A stretch of DNA of 45,407 nucleotides from CAZEZY01 sp964516635 (lineage in GTDB: Bacteria; Pseudomonadota; Gammaproteobacteria; Burkholderiales; Burkholderiaceae_C): assembly GCA_964516635.1 (NCBI GenBank), contig CAZEZY010000002.1, positions 1 through 45,407 on the forward strand. The letters run 5' to 3'. The position numbers were made by a program, and so were the translations under genes. Under the pieces are notes generated by a model that saw nothing but the letters and a program-made list of their open reading frames with translations, was not told where the DNA came from and ran no database searches. Positions 7,724-15,921 of this stretch are shown one piece after another. The stretch's first letter is position 1; every line of letters starts with the position of its first letter.

Positions 7724-8355
7724 AAACCGAACAACTCATGGACATGCTGGCACGGGATGCCGGCCCGGCGCCTCGGGCGGTGGTGGCGCGTCGTCTGGCA
7801 CCGGTGGTGCTGCTGGGGGTGCTGAGCAGCAGCCTGCTGGCCCTGTGGCTGCTGGGTCCCCTGCCTGCCGAGCGCTTTCTGGAGCCGGCACCCTGGATCA
7901 AGCTGGTCTACGCGGCCGCCCTGGGCGTGGGGGCGGGTCTGCTCACCAGCCGCCTGGCCAGACCGGTGGCGCGTCTCTTCGGGCCCCGAATGCTGGTGAT
8001 CACGGCCATCGTTGCCATGCTGCTGATGGGCGCGGGTGCGCTGTGGCTGACGCCCGAAGACGACAGGCTGACCGCCGTGCTGGGTGAAACCTGGCTGACG
8101 TGCCCCTGGACACTCATGGGCTTTTCGCTGCCAGCGCTGGCGGGGGTGCTCTGGGCGGTCCGGGGTCTGGCCCCCACGAAGCCCGCACAGGCCGGATTTG
8201 CCGGGGGTTTGCTCGCGGGCACCCTCGGTGCCATGGGCTATGCCCTGGCGTGCCCCGAGTCTTCGTCCGCCTTTGTGGCCATCTGGTACACCTTGGGGAT
8301 CGTCTTGACCGGGCTCATCGGACGGGCGCTGGGACCCGTCGTCTTGCGCTGGTGA
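7720..8355 (+). CDS. nrsF: NrsF-type anti-sigma factor (DUF1109), six-helix membrane protein
   Basis: An integral membrane protein of 211 residues with a short cytoplasmic N-terminus (about residues 1-25, MKTEQLMDMLARDAG) and six predicted helices, as in the DUF1109/NrsF family, which holds SigF inactive at the membrane. Two cysteines stand out, C128 in WLTCPW and C178 in ALACPES, each followed by proline; conserved cysteines are the proposed sensing residues of this family. The start overlaps the sigma stop (ATGA), giving coupled synthesis of sigma and anti-sigma. Together with the divergent thiol-redox operon this suggests a periplasmic or membrane oxidation signal. Confidence 0.87.
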   Translation: MKTEQLMDMLARDAGPAPRAVVARRLAPVVLLGVLSSSLLALWLLGPLPAERFLEPAPWIKLVYAAALGVGAGLLTSRLARPVARLFGPRMLVITAIVAMLLMGAGALWLTPEDDRLTAVLGETWLTCPWTLMGFSLPALAGVLWAVRGLAPTKPAQAGFAGGLLAGTLGAMGYALACPESSSAFVAIWYTLGIVLTGLIGRALGPVVLRW

Positions 8356-8477
8356 TGGATCGGACGCTCCGCGTTGGATGAAGAGACGGCGACACGTTGC
8401 GGCCGTTGCTTCAAGCCATCGTTGATGGATTTCATGTATGCTGCTCTGCAGCAAACCCACATGGGCTTCACGTTGGC

Positions 8478-9554
8478 ATGTACAAACGAATGGATTCAAA
8501 GGCATGGACCCGCTTGTCCATCGATCTGGCCCTGCAAGGCGGGGGCTCCCATGGCGCCTACACGTGGGGCGTGCTGGATCGTCTGCTGGAAGAGGAGCGG
8601 CTTGAATTCGCCGGGATCAGCGGCACCAGCGCCGGGGCCATGAATGCCGTGGCCCTGGCTGCCGGTCTGATGGAAGGCGGTCGTGAAGGTGCCAGGGCCG
8701 GCTTGCGCCGCTTCTGGCAACAGGTGGGTGCCCATTCGCCCTTTTCGGCCTTGCCAGCTTTGTGGCTGGAGGGCAATCCCTGGATGGAGCCCTGGCAGCA
8801 GTGGGCCCGTGAGACCTCAGCATGGTGGAGACGTCAGGCGGTATCTGCCCTGTCGCCCTACGGATTCAATCCGCTGAATCTCAACCCCTTGCGGCACATC
8901 CTCGAAAACACCATCGATTTTGAGCGGGTACGACACTGTCACAAGACGCGCCTGTTCATTGCCGCTACGCAAGTGAGCACCGGTGCATTGCGGGTGTTCC
9001 GGCAGACCGAACTGACCTCGGACATGGTGCTGGCATCGGCCTGCCTACCCTTGCTGTTTCAGGCGGTCGACATCGACGGAGAGGCCTACTGGGACGGTGG
9101 ATACGCCGGCAATCCATCGCTGCTGCCGCTGATTCAGGAAAGTCCGGCCGACGACCTGCTGCTGGTGCAGATCAATCCCCGCCGACGCCATGAAGCCCCC
9201 CGGCAATCGACGGACATCCTGGATCGCATCAATGAGATCACCTTCAACGCCAGTCTGCTGAAGGAGCTGCGCGCTTTGCAGTTGCTGAAGAACCTGATCG
9301 CGGAAGACGAAGGGCCGGGGCACTGCTATCGCAACCCTTTGTTTGAGCGGGTGAAGGCGCTGCGGGTGCACCGTATCGATGCCGACGAGGGGCTTCGTGA
9401 TCTGGGTGCTGCCACCAAGTTGCGCACAGACCCGTTGTTTCTGAATCAGCTCTTCGATCGGGGGCGAGCCGCGGCGGCTGTATGGCTGGAACAGCATGGC
9501 GATGACCTCGGGAAAAAGTCCACGCTGAACCTGCAAGAGGCGTGTCAACTGTGA
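8478..9554 (+). CDS. Patatin-like phospholipase family protein
   Basis: A predicted serine acyl hydrolase of about 358 residues using a Ser-Asp dyad. From the ATG at 8478 the oxyanion loop is LQGGGSHGAY (about 19-28), the nucleophile S51 lies in GTSAG (49-53), and the catalytic aspartate in YWDGGYAGN. There is no signal peptide or membrane helix, so it is probably cytoplasmic. A second ATG at 8490 is equally possible; neither has a clear ribosome site. It overlaps or abuts the GntP permease gene and is probably cotranscribed with it. In related bacteria this pair often sits near hydroxybutyrate dehydrogenase, so a link to hydroxyacid or polyhydroxyalkanoate metabolism is possible, but no such gene is present here. 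Confidence 0.88.
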   Translation: MYKRMDSKAWTRLSIDLALQGGGSHGAYTWGVLDRLLEEERLEFAGISGTSAGAMNAVALAAGLMEGGREGARAGLRRFWQQVGAHSPFSALPALWLEGNPWMEPWQQWARETSAWWRRQAVSALSPYGFNPLNLNPLRHILENTIDFERVRHCHKTRLFIAATQVSTGALRVFRQTELTSDMVLASACLPLLFQAVDIDGEAYWDGGYAGNPSLLPLIQESPADDLLLVQINPRRRHEAPRQSTDILDRINEITFNASLLKELRALQLLKNLIAEDEGPGHCYRNPLFERVKALRVHRIDADEGLRDLGAATKLRTDPLFLNQLFDRGRAAAAVWLEQHGDDLGKKSTLNLQEACQL

Positions 9555-10963
9555 TCGGCATCGTCGGCATTGTCTTGTCGCTGGTGCTGCTGATGGTGCT
9601 GGCCTATCGGGGCGTGAGCGTGTTGATCCTGGCGCCGCTGATGGCGTTGCTGGCCGTGCTGTTCAGCCCGGGTACCCCTGTGCTGGCCAGTTACACCCAG
9701 GTGTTCATGCCGGCGCTCGGGGGGTTCGTGATCGCCTTTTTTCCCTTGTTTCTGCTGGGCGCCATCTTCGGGAAACTCATGGAGGCCTCGGGGGCAGCGC
9801 TGGTGATCGCGCGAGCCATCGTGGACCGGCTGGGCCAGCAGCGCGCCATTCTGGCCATCGTGCTGGCCTGCGCGGTGCTCACCTACGGGGGCGTTTCGCT
9901 GTTCGTGGTGGCCTTTGCGGTCTACCCGATTGCGGCCGCCCTGTTCAGGCAGGCCGAGGTACCCAAACGGCTCATCCCGGGTGCCATCGCGCTGGGGGCC
10001 TTCACCTTCACCATGACGGCCTTGCCTGGTACCCCGGCCATCCAGAATGCCATCCCGATGCCTTTTTTCGGGACCACCCCCTTCGCTGCTCCCGGACTGG
10101 GCGTGATCGGCGGGGTGATCATGCTGGTCTTCGGCGTCTGGTGGCTCTCGTACCGTGCCGCCCTGGCTGCACGGGCCGGCGAAGGTTACGGCCAGCACCC
10201 GGATGACACGCCAGCTGCCCCGAACGACATCGCGCTGGCAACGCCTCCGTCAGCTTCGGGTGCCGTCTTGGCGCGGGCCATCGCACCGGTGGTGCTGGTG
10301 ATCCTGCTCAACTACCTCCTGGCCACCTGGGTGTTCCCCGCGCTCGATACCAGCTACCTCGCCGATAGCCGGTTTGGCAGCACCCACATCGGGGCTGTGC
10401 GCGGCATCTGGGCGGTACTGGTTGCTCTGGCAGCGGCCATCGTGCTGATCATCGTCCTGCAGCGCAAGCAACTCACGGCGCTGGGCAAGACCCTGGAAAA
10501 GGGCGCCTCCGGTTCGGTCATGCCACTGCTCAATACCGCCTCGCAAGTGGGTTTTGGCGCCGTGATTGCCTCGCTGGCGGGTTTTGTCCTGATCCGCGAC
10601 ATGGTGCTGGGCATCGCGCCCGACAACCCGCTGATCTCGATGTCCATTGCCGTCAATATCCTGGCCGGGATCACCGGGTCGGCCTCGGGTGGCATGAGCA
10701 TAGCGCTGCAGACCCTGGGCGAGACCTGGCTGGCGATGGGCCAGGCTGCCGGCATCTCGCCCGACCTGCTGCACCGGGTGACGGCGATTGCCACGGGCGG
10801 TCTGGATGCCCTGCCGCACAACGGTGCCGTGATCACGCTGCTGGGCATCTGTGGGCTCAGCCACCGCCAGTCCTACCTCGACATTTTTGTCGTCGCGGTG
10901 GCGATTCCGGTCCTGTCGCTGGTGGCGGTGGTGGTGCTCGGTACGGTGTTCGGGTCGTTCTAG
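9551..10963 (+). CDS. GntP-family permease
   Basis: A membrane carrier of 470 residues with twelve or more hydrophobic segments and the GntP features PGTPAIQNAIP in the middle and ASGGMSIAL followed by LDALPHNGAVITLL near the end. The family takes up gluconate, hydroxybutyrate or similar small organic acids by proton symport. I prefer the GTG at 9551, which overlaps the patatin stop and has AAGAGG about ten bases upstream; a GTG at 9542 would add three residues. Pairing with a patatin-like hydrolase hints at hydroxyacid uptake, but the substrate is not determined by the sequence. Confidence 0.88.
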   Translation: MIGIVGIVLSLVLLMVLAYRGVSVLILAPLMALLAVLFSPGTPVLASYTQVFMPALGGFVIAFFPLFLLGAIFGKLMEASGAALVIARAIVDRLGQQRAILAIVLACAVLTYGGVSLFVVAFAVYPIAAALFRQAEVPKRLIPGAIALGAFTFTMTALPGTPAIQNAIPMPFFGTTPFAAPGLGVIGGVIMLVFGVWWLSYRAALAARAGEGYGQHPDDTPAAPNDIALATPPSASGAVLARAIAPVVLVILLNYLLATWVFPALDTSYLADSRFGSTHIGAVRGIWAVLVALAAAIVLIIVLQRKQLTALGKTLEKGASGSVMPLLNTASQVGFGAVIASLAGFVLIRDMVLGIAPDNPLISMSIAVNILAGITGSASGGMSIALQTLGETWLAMGQAAGISPDLLHRVTAIATGGLDALPHNGAVITLLGICGLSHRQSYLDIFVVAVAIPVLSLVAVVVLGTVFGSF

Positions 10964-10966
10964 GAC

Positions 10967-11551
10967 TCAGCCCTGCGCCAGCTTGAACACCGCCGTGCTG
11001 GCCCGCAGATTGGGCCAGAGCCGCACCTCACGGCCTTGCTCCAGGCCAAAGCTGTCGGTCACCTGCAGGCCCAGGCGCTGCGCGAGCACCTCGAAGTCGG
11101 CATAGGTGCCCACGCGGATGTTGGGCGTGTCGTACCACTGGTAGGGCAGGCGCTTGGTCACGGGCATGCGGCCCTGCAACACGCTCAGGCGGTTGGGCCA
11201 GTGCGCAAAATTGGGAAAGGCGACGATGGCCTGTCGCCCCACGCGGGCGGTTTCGCGCAGCATGGTTTCGGCGTTCCGCAGGTGCTGAAGGGTGTCGATC
11301 TGCAGCACCAGGTCGAAGCTGTTGTCGCCAAACATGGCCAGCCCGTCTTCCAGGTTGAGCTGCAACACGTTGATGCCGCGCTGCAGACCCGCATGCACCT
11401 TGGTGTCGTCGATTTCCACCCCGTAGCCGGTGCAGTCCAGCGTGTCGCGCAGATAAGCCAGCAGGGCGCCGTCGCCACAGCCCAGATCGAGCACGCGGGC
11501 ACCGCGCGGCACCAGCCGGGCAATCGATTCGAGGATCAGGCGGTCGGTCAT
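10967..11551 (-). CDS. metW: Methionine biosynthesis protein MetW
   Basis: A methyltransferase-fold protein of 194 residues. The SAM-binding glycine loop is VLDLGCGDGALL (20-31), followed by acidic GYGVEID as motif II. Other MetW signatures are DLVLQIDTLQHL and VAFPNFAHWPNR and VTKRLPYQWYDTPNI. It is encoded directly after metX with an ATGA overlap, the standard metXW order of betaproteobacteria. MetW is required with MetX in homoserine acylation in several bacteria, probably as a binding partner rather than as a methyltransferase. It converges on the GntP gene with three bases between the stops. Confidence 0.95.
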   Translation of the reverse strand: MTDRLILESIARLVPRGARVLDLGCGDGALLAYLRDTLDCTGYGVEIDDTKVHAGLQRGINVLQLNLEDGLAMFGDNSFDLVLQIDTLQHLRNAETMLRETARVGRQAIVAFPNFAHWPNRLSVLQGRMPVTKRLPYQWYDTPNIRVGTYADFEVLAQRLGLQVTDSFGLEQGREVRLWPNLRASTAVFKLAQG

Positions 11552-12744
11552 GTGAGGCCTCCCTGAGACAGATCCCGCGCCACCTGCTGTTCGAAATAGG
11601 CCCTGACCGCCGCGTGGTACCGTGGGTCGTCCAGCAAGAAGGCGTCGTGGCCGTGCGGGGCGTCGATTTCGGCGTAGCTCACGTCGAGCCGGTTGTCGAG
11701 CAGGGCCTTGACGATCTCGCGGCTGCGCGCCGGTGAAAAGCGCCAGTCGGTGGTGAAGCTGACGAGGAGGAACCTGGCCTGCGCCGCAGCCAGTGCGGCG
11801 CTCAGGTTGCCGTCCTGGGCGCGGGCGGGGTCAAAGTAGTCCAGCGCGCGCGTGATGAGCAGGTAGGTGTTGGCGTCAAAGTACTCGCTGAACTTGTCGC
11901 CCTGGTGGCGCAGGTAGCTTTCGATCTGGAATTCCACCTCCTGCGTGGAATAGCGGTAGGCCAGCCGCACCGCTTCGTCCACGTCACCGGCCTCGGCGGC
12001 TTCGGTCAGGGGCTTGAGCTGGCGGCCGAACTTCTCGTTCATCACGTCGTCACTCAGGTAGGTGATGTGACCGATCATGCGGGCAATGCGCAAGCCCCGC
12101 CGTGGCAGGGTGCCGTGGCGCAGGTAGTGACCGCCATGAAAATCGGGGTCGGTGACGATGGCCCGGCGCGCCACTTCGTTGAACGCGATGTTCTCGGCCG
12201 TGAGGTTGGGTGCGCTGGCCACCACCACGGCGTGCCGCAGGCGCTCGGGGTACTGCAGCGTCCAGCTCAGCGTCTGCATGCCACCCAGGCTGCCGCCCAT
12301 CACGGCGGCCAGCTGGCCGATGCCGAGCGCGTCCAGCAGCCGGGCCTGGGCATGGACCCAGTCTTCGACGGTGACCACCGGGAAGTCCGCGCCCCAGGGC
12401 TCGCCAGTGGCCGGATTCCGGTGGGTCGGCCCGGTGGAGCCGAAGCATGAGCCCAGGTTGTTGACGCCAATCACAAACCAGCGGTTGGTGTCCACCGGTT
12501 TGCCGGGGCCGATCATGTTGTCCCACCACCCCTCGCTCTTGGGGATGGGCTGACCATGGCTGTCGGCATGCCGACCAGCCACGTGGTGACTGGCGTTCAG
12601 CGCATGACAGATCAGCACGGCATTGGACCGTTCTGCATTCAGCGTGCCATAGGTCTCGAACACGAGTTCGTAGCCCGGCAACACGGCACCACTCTGCAAA
12701 GGCAGAGGGTCATGGAATCGGCGGGTTTGCGGTGTGACTATCAC
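11548..12744 (-). CDS. metX: Homoserine O-acyltransferase MetX
   Basis: An alpha/beta hydrolase-fold enzyme of 398 residues that acylates homoserine in the first committed step of methionine synthesis. The nucleophile S152 lies in VMGGSLGGMQ, with catalytic D333 (TTDWRFSP) and H366 (PHGHDAFLL). Other MetX sequences are LPLQSGAVLPGYELVFETYG and HALNASHH. The GTG at 12744 matches the usual N-terminus; a longer frame to 12891 codes for unlikely residues and includes the leader hairpin. Whether it uses acetyl- or succinyl-CoA is not decided here; many betaproteobacterial MetX proteins are succinyltransferases. A -10-like TATACT at 12885-12880 would give a leader of about 130 bases. Confidence 0.94.
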   Translation of the reverse strand: MIVTPQTRRFHDPLPLQSGAVLPGYELVFETYGTLNAERSNAVLICHALNASHHVAGRHADSHGQPIPKSEGWWDNMIGPGKPVDTNRWFVIGVNNLGSCFGSTGPTHRNPATGEPWGADFPVVTVEDWVHAQARLLDALGIGQLAAVMGGSLGGMQTLSWTLQYPERLRHAVVVASAPNLTAENIAFNEVARRAIVTDPDFHGGHYLRHGTLPRRGLRIARMIGHITYLSDDVMNEKFGRQLKPLTEAAEAGDVDEAVRLAYRYSTQEVEFQIESYLRHQGDKFSEYFDANTYLLITRALDYFDPARAQDGNLSAALAAAQARFLLVSFTTDWRFSPARSREIVKALLDNRLDVSYAEIDAPHGHDAFLLDDPRYHAAVRAYFEQQVARDLSQGGLT

Positions 12745-13168
12745 GTGAGCAGGAGAAAGAAAACCCGGTGCCGCAAGAGGCCGTCGCTGGCAGGAGGGAC
12801 GGGTGCAAGGACCGGGTGTCTCCTGTTTAGCGGCATTTCTTACGCGCCCGCAATCCGGAAAACAAATCGGCGCTGATACAGTATAGGCCAATCACCTGAC
12901 CTGTTGTGACTCCGCAACGGAATTTGCCCTAAATATCTGACAAAACCGCTTTTCTGGCCGGACAGGCGGTAATTTCGGTCCTCGCCTGGGAAAAAGATCC
13001 CCGCCAATGACCGGGCGAGCGCATAATGAAGGTGCCCATCTGTAAAGATTGGGTCAGACAGGTGATTGGTCAGTTTCGCATGCCACAGCAGCCAGGCAAG
13101 AGGTTTCGTAGTGCTTTCGGGGCTCCATCGCTATTTTGTTTCTTTTGTGTTTTCAGGAGTCCCTTGTA
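12745..13168. other. Divergent regulatory gap between metX and the RRM gene
   Basis: A 424-base gap without a convincing gene. On the minus side it contains TATACT (12885-12880) as a possible metX -10 box and, within the leader, nested inverted repeats ACCCGGT/ACCGGGT (12763-12769 with 12811-12817) and CCGTC/GACGG (12781-12785 with 12798-12802). An 11-base sequence CCAATCACCTG at 12888-12898 recurs inverted at 13059-13069. On the plus side CATAAT at 13022-13027 may be a -10 box for the RRM gene, which would then have a leader of about 135 bases, and AGGAG at 13155-13159 is its ribosome site. Confidence 0.45.
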
Positions 13169-13558
13169 ATGGGCAACAAACTGTACGTCGGCAACCTTCC
13201 CTACACCGTGCGCGACGACGATCTGCAGCAGGCTTTCGGTGCCTTTGGTCAAGTCAACAGCGCCAAAGTCATGATGGAGCGTGACACCGGTCGCTCCAAG
13301 GGTTTTGGTTTTGTGGAAATGGGCAGCGATTCCGAAGCCCAGTCCGCCATTCAGGGCATGAATGGTCAGTCACTGGGCGGTCGCAGCCTGGTGGTCAATG
13401 AAGCCCGTCCCATGGAAGCCCGTCCTCCGCGTACCGGCGGCTTCGGCGGTGGTCGTCGTGAAGGCGGCTTCGGCGGTGGTGGCAACGACGGCGGTTTCCG
13501 CAGTCCTTACGGTGGCGGTGGCCGTCGTGAAGGCGGTGGCGGCCGCGGCGGTTACTGA
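13169..13558 (+). CDS. Glycine-rich RRM RNA-binding protein
   Basis: A small RNA-binding protein of 129 residues with one RRM domain (about residues 3-80): RNP2 is KLYVGNLPY and RNP1 is SKGFGFVEM. The tail from about residue 87 is rich in glycine and arginine (GGFGGGRREGG repeats), as in the cold-induced RNA-binding proteins of cyanobacteria and proteobacteria. The ATG at 13169 has AGGAG nine bases upstream. A long leader before the gene would fit control at low temperature or by RNA structure, but that is inference. Two hairpins follow the stop. Confidence 0.93.
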   Translation: MGNKLYVGNLPYTVRDDDLQQAFGAFGQVNSAKVMMERDTGRSKGFGFVEMGSDSEAQSAIQGMNGQSLGGRSLVVNEARPMEARPPRTGGFGGGRREGGFGGGGNDGGFRSPYGGGGRREGGGGRGGY

Positions 13559-13570
13559 TCGCTAATCACA

Positions 13571-13632
13571 TCATGCCCTTCGCTGGGCATGACTCAAACA
13601 AACCCCGTTCGGATCTCATCCAGCGGGGTTTG
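13571..13632 (+). terminator. Two tandem hairpins after the RRM gene
   Basis: TCATGCCC (13571-13578) pairs with GGGCATGA (13585-13592) around a six-base loop, and CAAACCCCG (13599-13607) pairs with CGGGGTTTG (13624-13632). Neither has a long T tract right behind it, so termination efficiency is uncertain. Because the stems lie between two convergent genes, the second could serve lptC as well. Confidence 0.55.
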
Positions 13633-13637
13633 CTGTT

Positions 13638-14303
13638 TCAGCGGCGGGGATTCAGCGTGGCTCGTACCCGGCCGCGCAAAATCGCTTCTCTGGTGTTGTC
13701 GTTGTAGCGAAGGCTGTCGGCCTGCATGCGATCGGCATCGCGCATCATCCGCACGGGCTGATCCGACAAGACCGTGTCTTCCTCCACGAGGAAGGTGATG
13801 GTCTCTCCCCGGAACTCCAGCCGGGGAAGTCGCTGACCGTCAGGCAGGTTGAGCGCTTCCCTGACGATGATCACATCGCCAGACAGGGTGTACAGCGTCT
13901 GCGTGTCGTTGGTGATCAGCTGCCGGGCACTGGCCGTGGTAACCCGGCCCAGATCGTTGATGGCTCTCAGACGAGCGCCTTCCACTTCGATGGTGCTGTC
14001 GGCGGGGTAATGCCGCATTTCGGAGCCGCGCAACTCCGATTTCAATTGCCCATTGGCCGCAAAGGTGCGGACCGCAAAGTTTCGCATGAAGTAGTCCGGG
14101 TCGGCCGATACCGGGCGCGGGGGGCGAGGCTCCGCAGGCCCAGGCGACTGGCTGACCACCCAGTAGCTGCCCAGGGCCAGCACGCCCATGAGCAGCACCG
14201 GTAGGTAGATCGACAACTGGTTCCACCACCCGCCTGCACGCTGGGCGAAGCTTCGCCGGGGTCTGGTGGGTGCTGACGGCAGGGGTGCCAGGGTGCCATT
14301 CAC
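13638..14303 (-). CDS. lptC: LPS export protein LptC
   Basis: A bitopic inner-membrane protein of 221 residues that links the LptB2FG transporter to periplasmic LptA during lipopolysaccharide export. A single membrane helix lies around residues 33-52 (LSIYLPVLLMGVLALGSYWV), followed by the beta-jellyroll domain with PDYFMRNFAVRTF and RGSEMRHYPADSTIEV. The GTG at 14303 overlaps the kdsC stop (GTGA) and has GGAGGAGG about seven bases upstream, which decides the start. It is the last gene of the kdsD-kdsC-lptC operon; lptA and lptB, usually next, are absent because the RRM gene follows in the opposite direction. Confidence 0.88.
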   Translation of the reverse strand: MNGTLAPLPSAPTRPRRSFAQRAGGWWNQLSIYLPVLLMGVLALGSYWVVSQSPGPAEPRPPRPVSADPDYFMRNFAVRTFAANGQLKSELRGSEMRHYPADSTIEVEGARLRAINDLGRVTTASARQLITNDTQTLYTLSGDVIIVREALNLPDGQRLPRLEFRGETITFLVEEDTVLSDQPVRMMRDADRMQADSLRYNDNTREAILRGRVRATLNPRR

Positions 14304-14866
14304 CGGGATGCCTCCTCCAGCAGCTTGGCGTAGTGGCCACTGGCCACCAGCAACAGGTCGCACAGCTCCCGCACCGCGCCCTGGCCACCGCCTGCCTGCG
14401 TCACGTGGTGAGCCACACCCAGCACCTCGGACTGAGCGGCGGGGGGTGCCACGGCCAGCGCTGCCCGCCGCAGCATGGGCAGGTCGGGCCAGTCATCGCC
14501 CATGGCGGCGGCCTGCGACCAGTCCAGGCCCAGTTCACGAAGCATGTCCTCCGCAGCGGGGCGTTTGTCTTCGGTGCCGAAGCGTGTGTGGGTCACACCC
14601 AGCGCCTGGAGTCGCAGGCGCAAGGCGGCCGAGTCACGTCCGGTGACCACCGCAGGGGTGATGCCTGCACGCTGGAGCAGTTTGATGCCGTGACCGTCCA
14701 GGGTATTGAAGCGTTTGAGGGTTTCACCCGCTTCCGAAAAGAACAGCCCGCCATCGGTGAGCACGCCATCGACGTCCAGGAAAACCACCCGGATGTCCTG
14801 TGCTCGAAGCAGGAGCTCAGGCGGGAAGATCAGCCGAGGCGTCAGGACTGGCAGTGAAAAGGACAT
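14300..14866 (-). CDS. kdsC: 3-deoxy-D-manno-octulosonate 8-phosphate phosphatase KdsC
   Basis: A HAD-family phosphatase of 188 residues that removes the phosphate from KDO 8-phosphate, giving KDO for lipopolysaccharide core. The nucleophile motif is FLDVDGVLTDGG (D31, D33), with VTGRDS as motif II and GDDWPDLPML as motif IV; there is no cap domain, as usual for KdsC. The ATG at 14866 lies two bases after the kdsD stop, and the stop overlaps lptC, so translation is coupled on both sides. Confidence 0.94.
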   Translation of the reverse strand: MSFSLPVLTPRLIFPPELLLRAQDIRVVFLDVDGVLTDGGLFFSEAGETLKRFNTLDGHGIKLLQRAGITPAVVTGRDSAALRLRLQALGVTHTRFGTEDKRPAAEDMLRELGLDWSQAAAMGDDWPDLPMLRRAALAVAPPAAQSEVLGVAHHVTQAGGGQGAVRELCDLLLVASGHYAKLLEEASR

Positions 14867-14868
14867 GT

Positions 14869-15858
14869 TCAGATCACCTTGGCCCGCATCAGGTCGTGGT
14901 TGTTGAGGGCGCCGCACAACCGGCCCGCGTCGTCCACCACCAGGATGCTGTTGATGCGGTGCGTTTCCATGAGTTCGGCGGCCTCGACAGCCAAGGCTTC
15001 CGGTCTGATGGTCCGAGGATTCGGGTGCATGACCTGCTCGGCCACCAGCGCTTGAAGATCTGTTCCCCGTTCGATGAGTCGGCGCAAATCGCCATCGGTG
15101 AAAATCCCCACGGGGCAACCCCCGTCGTTCACCACAGCCGTGGCGCCCAGCCCCTTGGCGCTGATTTCTCGCATGATGGCTGGCAGCGGGGCATCCAGAG
15201 GCACCCGGGGCGTGAGATCGGCCCCGCGCATGACATCGCTCACGAGCGTGAGCAGCTTACGCCCCAAGGCGCCGCCCGGATGCGAGCGGGCGAAGTCGTC
15301 TGCCTTGAAGCCGCGTGCATCCAGCAGGGCCACCGCCAGCGCATCGCCCATGGCCAGCTGTGCGGTGGTGCTGGCCGTGGGGGCCAGGTTGTGGGGGCAG
15401 GCCTCCTTGTCCACATGGGTGTCCAGCACCACGGTGGCGTGTTGCCCCAGGCTGGAAGCCGGGCGGCCCGTCATGGCGATCAAGGGGACCCCCATCCGCC
15501 TGATGAACGGGACGATGGTGACCAGTTCGTCGCTCTCGCCACTGTTGCTGATCGCCAGCACCACGTCGGTGGTGGTGATCATGCCCAGATCCCCATGGCT
15601 GGCTTCGGCCGGGTGCACGAACAGGGCGGGTGTGCCGGTGGAGGCCAGCGTGGCGGCGATCTTGCGTGCGATGTGCCCGCTTTTGCCCATTCCGGTCACG
15701 ACCACACGGCCTGTGCAACGGAGAATGAGCGCCACGGCCTCGGCAAACCGGGCGTCAAGGCGCTTGCTCATGGCCTGAACGGCAGAGGCTTCGATGGCCA
15801 GCGTCTCACGTGCCAGCTGGAGGACGCGATCGATGGGCAGAGGGTGGACGCGCAGCAT
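14869..15858 (-). CDS. kdsD: Arabinose-5-phosphate isomerase KdsD
   Basis: Converts ribulose 5-phosphate into arabinose 5-phosphate, the first step towards KDO. The protein has 329 residues: a SIS sugar-isomerase domain (about 40-180, with VTGMGKSGHIARK and ISNSGESDE and EASHGDLGM) and two CBS domains (about 205-325). This is the usual length and order. A GATAAT hexamer (15871-15866) lies seven bases before the ATG at 15858 and no Shine-Dalgarno sequence is seen, so the mRNA may be leaderless. It heads the operon with kdsC and lptC and diverges from apt. Confidence 0.94.
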   Translation of the reverse strand: MLRVHPLPIDRVLQLARETLAIEASAVQAMSKRLDARFAEAVALILRCTGRVVVTGMGKSGHIARKIAATLASTGTPALFVHPAEASHGDLGMITTTDVVLAISNSGESDELVTIVPFIRRMGVPLIAMTGRPASSLGQHATVVLDTHVDKEACPHNLAPTASTTAQLAMGDALAVALLDARGFKADDFARSHPGGALGRKLLTLVSDVMRGADLTPRVPLDAPLPAIMREISAKGLGATAVVNDGGCPVGIFTDGDLRRLIERGTDLQALVAEQVMHPNPRTIRPEALAVEAAELMETHRINSILVVDDAGRLCGALNNHDLMRAKVI

Positions 15859-15865
15859 ATGGCGA

Positions 15866-15915
15866 ATTATCCGCCAGTCGCATCACCGTGCAGAGTGAGG
15901 CAGTCCGGGGATAAT
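15866..15915. promoter_or_regulatory. Divergent -10 elements of kdsD and apt
   Basis: A GATAAT hexamer faces kdsD (15871-15866, seven bases before its ATG) and another GATAAT faces apt (15910-15915, six bases before its ATG at 15922). At normal spacing both transcripts would start at or next to the A of the start codon. No good -35 hexamer is seen for either, so the call rests on the -10 boxes, their mirrored positions and the absence of ribosome sites. Confidence 0.5.
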
Positions 15916-15921
15916 GGACAG

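Noticed and set aside
13934..13945. GTAACC within lptC as a further SigF promoter
   Set aside because: It lies inside a coding sequence and no CGAA was confirmed at the 16-base spacing.
14800..15921. Upstream extension of apt to 14800
   Set aside because: The extension is antisense to kdsD and the start of kdsC and would add over 370 residues to an enzyme of standard length.
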